The position numbers were made by a program, and so were the translations under genes. This document shows positions 29,329 to 35,465 of a DNA stretch of 35,465 nt, piece after piece. The notes beneath the pieces were generated by a model. The model had not been told where the DNA came from and made no database searches. It worked only from the letters and a program-made list of their open reading frames with translations. This DNA is from Deltaproteobacteria bacterium. GTDB lineage: Bacteria; Desulfobacterota_D; UBA1144; Nemesobacterales; UBA2774. The DNA lies in contig JAJCZT010000087.1 of assembly GCA_029262255.1 (NCBI GenBank), forward strand, positions 1 through 35,465, in the 5' to 3' direction. Each line of letters begins with the position of its first letter. Positions within the stretch are counted from its first letter, which is position 1.

Positions 29329-31223
29329 CGGCCCGCTAGCTTTTGATTCTCATCTCGTTTTAGATACACCATTAAAACTGAAATTGCCGCAGGAGTAACC
29401 CCGGAAATCCGGGTTGCTTGTCCTAAGGAGTTAGGGCGAACGTTTGTGAGTTTCTGGACCATTTCTCTCGACAATCCCGGGATATTGTCATAAGAAAAGC
29501 TCTCCGGTATAACGAAATCCTCAAGCTTTTTAAACTTATCAATCTGTTCCATCTGCCTTTTTATATATCCCTCGTATTTAACGTCCATCTCAATCTGGGA
29601 GACAACATCCTCGGTAATAAAATTCTGAGTGGGATTTAATTCAAAAAACCCAAGGTCTCGGTACGAGATTTCAGGGCGCCTTAAAAGTTCTTTTAGATTA
29701 TGAGGTTTTTTAATAGGAGAAGCGCCAAGGCGGATAAGAATCTCATTTACTTTGGCGTTAGGAACAACTTTAATGTTTTCCAACCTTGAGAGTTCTTCCG
29801 CTACTGCTTTTTTTCTTTTCGCGAATTTAGAGTAATCGTCTTCCTTCAATAGTCCGATCTTATAACCTAATTCTCCAAGCCTCATATCGGCGTTATCTTC
29901 TCTTAAAATAAGGCGGTACTCAGCTCGAGAAGTAAACATTCTATAGGGTTCATCTACCCCTTTGGTCACAAGATCATCAACCATAATACCAATATACGCT
30001 TCAGAGCGTTTTAGAATAAAGGGATCTTCCCCTTTTACTCGAAGTGCGGCATTTATGCCCGCAATTAGCCCCTGACTCCCGGCTTCTTCGTAACCTGTAG
30101 TACCGTTTATCTGACCCGCGAAATATAGGTTTTCTACCAATTTAGTCTCAAGAGTCGGCTTTAGCTGTGTAGGATCTACGTAGTCGTACTCAACAGCGTA
30201 TCCGGGCCTCATAATCTCAACCTCGTCCAACCCGTCTATAGTTCTTACCAACTCATATTGGACCTCGAGCGGGAGGCTTGTTGAAATTCCATTAGGATAT
30301 ATTTCATAGGTATTTAAACCCTCGGGTTCTAGAAAAACCTGATGACGGTCTTTATCGGGGAATTTTACAATTTTATCCTCAATTGAGGGGCAGTACCTGG
30401 GACCAACTCCTTTAATCTCCCCTGAGTAAAGAGGGGATTTATGCAGGTTCTTGCTTATTACCTCATGAGTTTTCTTGTTCGTATATGTAATGTAGCAAGG
30501 TATCTGCTCTCTATCGATTACATCATTTGAAAATGAAAATGGTTTGGGATTTTTATCCCCCGGCTGTGGTTCAAGCAGCTCCCATTTGATCGTCCGCCCA
30601 TCAAAGCGGGGTGGTGTGCCCGTCTTCAGTCTTCCAACTTTAAATCCAATGCTCCCGAATGATTCTGAAATACCGGTTGCTGCCGCTTCCCCGGCACGCC
30701 CTGAGGAAATTTTAGTGGCTCCAATATGGATAAGCCCGTTAGGAAAGGTTCCCGGAGTAACGACGACAGTATCTGCAAAGAAATGCTCTCCGAGATTAGT
30801 CTTGACTCCGGCTATACGCCCTCCTTCAACCAGAAACCCCTCTACCATTCTTTGTTTGATACCCATATTTTTCTCGGACTCAAGAGCCTTTTTCATATAG
30901 GCCCTATATGACTGACGATCAGCTTGAATCCTGGTAGCCTGAACTGCAGCGCCCTTTCTGGTGTTAAGTCTTCTGAATTGAATTGCGGCATGATCAGCGG
31001 CCTTTCCCATCTCTCCGCCAAGCGCATCTATTTCTTTTACAAGGTGCCCCTTACCAACGCCGCCTATTGAGGGATTGCACGACATTAAACCGATTGTGTC
31101 GATATTAGCCGTTAGCACTAGTGTACGGCACCCCATCCTCGAAGCCGCAAGAGCAGCTTCACATCCGGCATGGCCGGCCCCGATCACTATAACGTCATAA
31201 CTTTTAGGATAATTTATACTCAT
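29310..31223 (-). CDS. mnmG: tRNA uridine-5-carboxymethylaminomethyl modification enzyme MnmG/GidA
   Basis: YDVIVIGAGHAGCEAALAASRMG, MSCNPSIGGVGKGHLVKEIDALGGEMGKAAD, GTTGYEEAGSQGLIAGINAAL. Confidence 0.97.
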   Translation of the reverse strand: MSINYPKSYDVIVIGAGHAGCEAALAASRMGCRTLVLTANIDTIGLMSCNPSIGGVGKGHLVKEIDALGGEMGKAADHAAIQFRRLNTRKGAAVQATRIQADRQSYRAYMKKALESEKNMGIKQRMVEGFLVEGGRIAGVKTNLGEHFFADTVVVTPGTFPNGLIHIGATKISSGRAGEAAATGISESFGSIGFKVGRLKTGTPPRFDGRTIKWELLEPQPGDKNPKPFSFSNDVIDREQIPCYITYTNKKTHEVISKNLHKSPLYSGEIKGVGPRYCPSIEDKIVKFPDKDRHQVFLEPEGLNTYEIYPNGISTSLPLEVQYELVRTIDGLDEVEIMRPGYAVEYDYVDPTQLKPTLETKLVENLYFAGQINGTTGYEEAGSQGLIAGINAALRVKGEDPFILKRSEAYIGIMVDDLVTKGVDEPYRMFTSRAEYRLILREDNADMRLGELGYKIGLLKEDDYSKFAKRKKAVAEELSRLENIKVVPNAKVNEILIRLGASPIKKPHNLKELLRRPEISYRDLGFFELNPTQNFITEDVVSQIEMDVKYEGYIKRQMEQIDKFKKLEDFVIPESFSYDNIPGLSREMVQKLTNVRPNSLGQATRISGVTPAAISVLMVYLKRDENQKLAGRHSISS

Positions 31224-31300
31224 TTTTACGATTCCTAATTACAAAAAGTATTGGAATTGTAAATACTTAATTGGGTAGCGTCAATTATTCATACTTGATC

Positions 31301-31330
31301 TTGGATAAAATAACAGATAGATGGTACAAT
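31301..31330 (+). promoter_or_regulatory. Candidate promoter for the SCP2-like gene
   Basis: TTGGAT (31301-31306), 18-nt spacer, TACAAT (31325-31330); consistent with translation starting at 31361. Confidence 0.4.
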
Positions 31331-31360
31331 GCTTTCCCAATACCAAGAGGACAACATTCA

Positions 31361-31684
31361 ATGGCAACGACAAGAGAAATATTTGAAAAAGTAGAGAAAA
31401 AAATAAGCGAAAGATCAGCTGAGTTATCTGAGCTAAGGGCAGTGTATAAGTTTGAATTAAACGGCCCTGACGGCGGCACCTGGATAGTAGACCTCAGGGA
31501 AGAAACCCTGGGCGTAAGACAAACAGGGGAAGATGCTCAATGTACTTTCAAATCCAGTGATGTGCACTTTGTAGAGATGTTTACTGGAAAACTCCGCCCG
31601 GAAAGCGCACTGCTGACCGGCAAGATAAAAATATCAGGTGATATCGGACTTGCCATGAAACTCGGTCAACTATTGAGGAAATAA
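31361..31684 (+). CDS. SCP2 sterol-binding-like domain protein
   Basis: MATTREIFEKVEKKISERSAEL...CTFKSSDVHFVEMFTGKLRPESALLTGKIKISGDIGLAMKLGQLL fits the SCP2 fold pattern; AGAGGA upstream of ATG 31361. Track start (TTG 31271) lies upstream of the candidate promoter, so is less likely. Confidence 0.82.
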   Translation: MATTREIFEKVEKKISERSAELSELRAVYKFELNGPDGGTWIVDLREETLGVRQTGEDAQCTFKSSDVHFVEMFTGKLRPESALLTGKIKISGDIGLAMKLGQLLRK

Positions 31685-31748
31685 GGGGCAAGGAAACTAC
31701 TAGTGTTCGAAGAAATATTGGTAGCTGAAGGCAAATATTGCATATCCC

Positions 31749-32774
31749 ATGAACCAAACACCGGAAAGAATTTATGTCGAAGAAAGCGTCTCTAACCACC
31801 CGCTTACAAAGAAAATTTTATCAAAAATAGAAAATGTCCCTCTTGTATATATTAAAGACTATAAGAAAATAGGAGAGGAAAAATCCTTCACCAAAAGAGC
31901 GGCTGAGGATAAAAATTCGCTTGCCCTTGCCAGCAAAAAGGGAGAGCTAGTTAAGAGTATTGGCAGGATGGATCATGGACAATTCTATTTATTTCACGAG
32001 ATAGATTGTAAATACGACTGCGAGTATTGTTACCTTCAATATTACTTCCAGACAAAAGTGCCCGTAATATTTGTAAACCGCGACGAGGTATTGGAGAAGA
32101 TTGAAGAAATACTAAAGAGTTTTGACACCCCCTACTTTCATGTCGGGGAAGTTTGCGACGCTCTGGCATTTGATTATCTTACTGAATTCTCTTTTGATAT
32201 GGTCAATCTTTTCACAAAGTACACAAATGGAACCATAGAATTTAGAACTAAGAGTACTAATGTAGAGAATCTAATATCTATTAAAAATCCTCCGCAAAAT
32301 ATCATCCCATCGTGGACTTTCAGCCCTCAAATAATTGCTGAGACAATTGAGCATAAGACCCCTTCATTTAATGAAAGACTATCGGCTGCAAAAAGGTGCC
32401 AGGAAGCAGGCTATACAGTGGGCGTGAGGCTCGATCCTATTATAAGGGTGCCTGGATGGGAAGATCAATATAGAAAGATGGTAGAGGAGCTGCTTACCAC
32501 TCTTGATCCCAGGAGAATAGACTATATTTCTTTAGGAACGCCAAAGCACAACAAGGTGCTTTTCGAAACAATAAAAAGGAGGTTTCCGGAAAGTCCCACC
32601 ATACTTGGAGAAATTTTTCCCTCAAATGACGGAAAGTATAAATATTTGAAATTTCAGAGGGTCCATATCTATAAGACGATGATTTCCTGGATTAGGGAAT
32701 TAGCCCGGGATATTAGAATTGATCTTTCTATTGAATCAGAGGAAGTAAAAGAATTGGTATTCCAATCGTGTTAA
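31749..32774 (+). CDS. Spore photoproduct lyase (SPL)-like radical SAM protein
   Basis: CKYDCEYCYLQYYFQTKVPVIFVNRDEVLEKI: CxxxCxxC radical SAM motif followed by the CYLQ block typical of SPL proteins. Confidence 0.85.
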   Translation: MNQTPERIYVEESVSNHPLTKKILSKIENVPLVYIKDYKKIGEEKSFTKRAAEDKNSLALASKKGELVKSIGRMDHGQFYLFHEIDCKYDCEYCYLQYYFQTKVPVIFVNRDEVLEKIEEILKSFDTPYFHVGEVCDALAFDYLTEFSFDMVNLFTKYTNGTIEFRTKSTNVENLISIKNPPQNIIPSWTFSPQIIAETIEHKTPSFNERLSAAKRCQEAGYTVGVRLDPIIRVPGWEDQYRKMVEELLTTLDPRRIDYISLGTPKHNKVLFETIKRRFPESPTILGEIFPSNDGKYKYLKFQRVHIYKTMISWIRELARDIRIDLSIESEEVKELVFQSC

Positions 32775-32783
32775 AACCTGTTG

Positions 32784-33653
32784 CTAATATCCATAAGTAT
32801 CTAAGCGATCCGCAATCTCAAGGGAAAAAGTTTTTAACTCCGGTTCGTTTAGATATGCGTAAGCCCGGCTTTTATTCGCCTGTTCTGCCACCTTTTCAAT
32901 ATCATTGTCTGAAGCTTTGAGTTCACAAAATTCAGATAATAATTTTAATATCTCACCCGGCCGCTCTAGAAAATCCTCATATTTGATCTCAACAGCACGA
33001 TCCCCAAGACGATCCACATGCGAGCGGGCTTCTTTAAAATACTCTTCCCATAAAGTAAATCCTTCCTCTAAAGAGCCGCCCCTTATATCTACAAAAACCC
33101 TGTTCCTTAGAATGAACTTGTGCATTAAGTAGTACCAGTAAATAGGTCGAAACATATTATGCCTCTCGTTTAATCTGGAGAGTCCCCTTTTTCTTCGAGT
33201 CATTAAACTATTCACAATATCTAGAGGATGACGGTATATATGTATTACTTTGGCATCGGGAAACATATCTAACCAAATAGGGAGCGTAAAAGTATTTCGA
33301 GGGTCTTTCCAGCCCCAGGGAATATCAAGCTTCTGTGGTGTACGGTGGCTCAAATATTTCCCAAAACCCAGATACGAAATCACGTGGGGTGTTTTCATTG
33401 AGAACTTAATAAATTCCCCAAACAGACCCCTGGCTTCTTTATCACGAAGCAGGTATTTAATCGTATCCGGATCCTCTAACCCACCGCTGCATTGAGTTAA
33501 CAACCAATCGTTTATTTCACGGAAAAATACAGCTTCATGGTTTCCAGTCAACTTTTTCCCAACAAAAAGTCCCAGACGATCCAGCATTCTGGTAAGCATA
33601 CTGGTTCCTGAACGGCTCATTCCAATAATTATAATAGGTGGACGGGTTTTCAT
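32784..33653 (-). CDS. Sulfotransferase family protein
   Basis: PPIIIIGMSRSGTSMLTRMLDRLGLFVG (5'-phosphosulfate loop), WGWKDPRNTFTLPIWLDMFPDAKVIHIYRHPLDIVNSLM. Confidence 0.85.
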   Translation of the reverse strand: MKTRPPIIIIGMSRSGTSMLTRMLDRLGLFVGKKLTGNHEAVFFREINDWLLTQCSGGLEDPDTIKYLLRDKEARGLFGEFIKFSMKTPHVISYLGFGKYLSHRTPQKLDIPWGWKDPRNTFTLPIWLDMFPDAKVIHIYRHPLDIVNSLMTRRKRGLSRLNERHNMFRPIYWYYLMHKFILRNRVFVDIRGGSLEEGFTLWEEYFKEARSHVDRLGDRAVEIKYEDFLERPGEILKLLSEFCELKASDNDIEKVAEQANKSRAYAYLNEPELKTFSLEIADRLDTYGY

Positions 33654-33797
33654 TTTCTAAAGTGAAATTACACTATATGCAGAGCAATGACAATGCACCC
33701 TACGATAGAACTCTAGTAATGAAATACAAGTTAGAATAAAAAAGTAGATATGGATTTTGGCTCTTTCCAGCTAAAATTAGGAATTAGAATTAATTCC

Positions 33798-35000
33798 CTA
33801 TCTCGCAAGAAAGCTTCTTAGAACATCACCTGTATCAGCTTCAGCCAGTTTTTCAAGCGCCCTTTTTTCAATTTGCCTGATACGTTCCCTGGTCAGATCA
33901 AACCTTCGGCCAATTTCATCTAAGGTGTAGGTACCATCCTGGTCTATTCCGAACCTAAGCCTTATAATTTCTTCTTCCCTAGGAGTAAGGATATTTAAAG
34001 CACCCCTTATTTCCTGGGTAAGCGCTGTAGTTGCCATCACGGAATCTGGCGCGGGTGACTTTTCATCAGATATAAAGTCTAAAAGAGTTGTTTTCTCTCC
34101 ATCCATAATTGGATTATCTAAACGAGCTGCGTCATTAGTTGATTCAAGGATTCTTTTTACACCCTCTACTGAGATTCCGGCTATTTCAGCAACTTCTTCG
34201 GGTAAGGGCTTTCTCCCCATTTCCTTATGGAGCATAGAGCTAATTCTATATACCTTACTTGCTTGCTCCAACACATAAACCGGGACTCTTATGGTTCTAG
34301 TTTGGTCTAGTAGCGCTCTTGAAATTGCCTGGTGTATCCACCATGAGGCATAGGTAGAGAATTTATAACCTTTTGTATGATCAAATCTTTCCACTGCTCT
34401 CATTAAACCAACATTACCTTCCTGAATTAAATCGGTTAAAGGCAATCCTCTGCCCATATATCTTTTTGATATGCTGACAACGAGCCTTAGGTTAGCTTTC
34501 ACAAACCTCTCTTTCATATCACACGCGCGTTCTGAATACGCTCTCACAAAAGCGGTAAGGCTCTCTATTCTTTTTGTTAGATCCTTTTCATTGGTACGGC
34601 TTTTGCTACCGGTTTTGGCTTGTCTTTTAAGTAGGCTTTCTCTTTTCTTTCTTACCTTTTCAGCATTAATAGTTAATTCCAATGCTTTGGCTTCACACTT
34701 TTTAATTTGAGCTGAAACCTCAACTTCTTCTTTAGCCGTTAAAAGAGATTCAACCGCCATATCTTTAAAATATACATAGAGAAGTCTGAACTGCTCATCA
34801 GGAGTCCATTTAGTCTCTTCTTGCTCCTCAACAACAGGACTGTCTTCGACCTCAAAGCTAAATTCAGGTTCATCATCAGTCATTCCATCATTTCTAATTG
34901 CAACAGATGGAAAAGCCTGATCTTCTTCCTGATTAAATTCTTCAAGTCCCCCAATCTCTGCTGGAGCCTGCTCAACTTCTCTAAACTTTGCTGATTTCAT
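33798..35000 (-). CDS. Sigma-70 family RNA polymerase sigma factor (RpoD/SigA-related or group 2)
   Basis: [60 protein letters not shown]; region 4 [34 protein letters not shown] at 35000 (MKSAKF) with AAAGGTG upstream is preferred over the track start at 35018. Confidence 0.94.
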   Translation of the reverse strand: MKSAKFREVEQAPAEIGGLEEFNQEEDQAFPSVAIRNDGMTDDEPEFSFEVEDSPVVEEQEETKWTPDEQFRLLYVYFKDMAVESLLTAKEEVEVSAQIKKCEAKALELTINAEKVRKKRESLLKRQAKTGSKSRTNEKDLTKRIESLTAFVRAYSERACDMKERFVKANLRLVVSISKRYMGRGLPLTDLIQEGNVGLMRAVERFDHTKGYKFSTYASWWIHQAISRALLDQTRTIRVPVYVLEQASKVYRISSMLHKEMGRKPLPEEVAEIAGISVEGVKRILESTNDAARLDNPIMDGEKTTLLDFISDEKSPAPDSVMATTALTQEIRGALNILTPREEEIIRLRFGIDQDGTYTLDEIGRRFDLTRERIRQIEKRALEKLAEADTGDVLRSFLAR

Positions 35001-35049
35001 AATCGCACCTTTAACCAAATAAATTATAATGTTGATATATTTAACTCTG

Positions 35050-35081
35050 TTCCAGTAATTAAACGTCCCAGTAATTAAACG
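35050..35081 (-). repeat. 16-bp tandem direct repeat (2 copies, 15/16 identical) in the sigma-factor leader
   Basis: Plus-strand TTCCAGTAATTAAACG followed directly by TCCCAGTAATTAAACG. Confidence 0.85.
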
Positions 35082-35106
35082 GGGTATGGGCTACTGCAAC
35101 CGTACA

Positions 35107-35135
35107 ACTATACGGCTTTTGCAACTTTATGTCAA
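35107..35135 (-). promoter_or_regulatory. Near-consensus sigma70 promoter for the sigma-factor gene
   Basis: Minus strand TTGACA (35135-35130), 17-nt spacer, TATAGT (35112-35107). Confidence 0.7.
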
Positions 35136-35226
35136 GAACTTTCTTCGCATTTGCAAAAAAAAATGAGGGGGCTTAATTGTTCAATGATTACAGGAGGTTG
35201 CAATGCCCTTCTACGCAGAAGCTAAC

Positions 35227-35250
35227 AAAAAAAGGGCTTGTCTTGCCCCT
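35227..35250 (-). terminator. Rho-independent terminator after the partial SPOR-like gene
   Basis: Minus strand AGGGGCAAGACAAGCCCTTTTTTT: GGGC/GCCC stem (extendable by a G-U and an A-U pair) followed by a T run; lies just after the stop at 35257. Confidence 0.6.
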
Positions 35251-35256
35251 GGAATA

Positions 35257-35465
35257 TTATTCCTTGGTATTTTCCCGCTCCAAAGACTCGTTATAGACCC
35301 TGCCCCTTTGCAAACTTTCAACAAATACGCCCCCGCCCTCTTTGCTTTGATACAGTGTTGAAAAATTCCACGCCTCTTGGGCTGTTTCAAACTTGCCAAC
35401 CTTAATGAGATTCCAGTCTTCTTCTCTTGAATTTGTGGATTGGACAATATAGGCATCGTACCCTT
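35257..35465 (-). CDS. C-terminal fragment of a SPOR-domain-like protein, truncated by the window edge
   Basis: Reverse reading gives GYDAYIVQSTNSREEDWNLIKVGKFETAQEAWNFSTLYQSKEGGGVFVESLQRGRVYNESLERENTKE* with a SPOR-like VGxFxTxxEA pattern; stop followed by a terminator. Different frame from track ORF 35211..35456. Confidence 0.55.
   Translation of the reverse strand, partial: GYDAYIVQSTNSREEDWNLIKVGKFETAQEAWNFSTLYQSKEGGGVFVESLQRGRVYNESLERENTKE

Noticed and set aside
33677-33739. 20-codon ORF (MQSNDNAPYDRTLVMKYKLE) between the sulfotransferase and sigma-factor genes
   Set aside because: No SD or promoter; length compatible with chance.
33780-33797. GGAATT/AATTCC hairpin immediately after the sigma-factor stop
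   Set aside because: AT-rich 6-bp stem without a good T run; too weak to call a terminator.
35211-35456. 81-aa minus-strand track ORF at the right edge
   Set aside because: Out of frame with the SPOR-like reading, and runs through the predicted terminator.

Overview
This is a 35.5 kb bacterial chromosomal window, AT-rich by eye and mostly housekeeping and metabolic genes on both strands. I see no CRISPR array, transposase, integrase, phage gene or rRNA. In order it encodes: partial nicotinate phosphoribosyltransferase; MlaE-type permease plus lipoprotein; glutaredoxin; GltX; 3-hydroxyacyl-CoA dehydrogenase; CoaE; a three-gene acyl-CoA carboxylase operon; a minus-strand operon (acylphosphatase, MBL hydrolase, FtsB/DivIC-like protein, diguanylate cyclase, RsmA); threonine synthase; ThiE; a bacterial deoxyhypusine-synthase-like protein; LeuS; family 4 uracil-DNA glycosylase; tRNA-Arg(CCG); a GC-richer exported asparaginase; TypA; a dynamin-like GTPase; an exported DUF255/thioredoxin-fold protein; MnmG; an SCP2-like protein; a spore-photoproduct-lyase-like radical SAM protein; a sulfotransferase; a sigma-70 family factor; and a partial SPOR-like protein. 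The signals most worth checking are small ones below the ORF-track cutoff. They are a near-consensus promoter whose predicted start lands on the ATG of a 27-aa membrane microprotein (22565-22684), an acidic 52-aa protein with a promoter and a 16-bp tandem repeat at its predicted start site (29071-29328), and a second 16-bp tandem repeat in the sigma-factor leader (35050-35081). Also notable are the DHS-like enzyme, the FtsB-DGC overlap, the SPL homologue and the unusual region 2.4 of the sigma factor. I did not find convincing evidence of a whole new multi-gene system. Product calls rest on motif recognition only; no database search was run.
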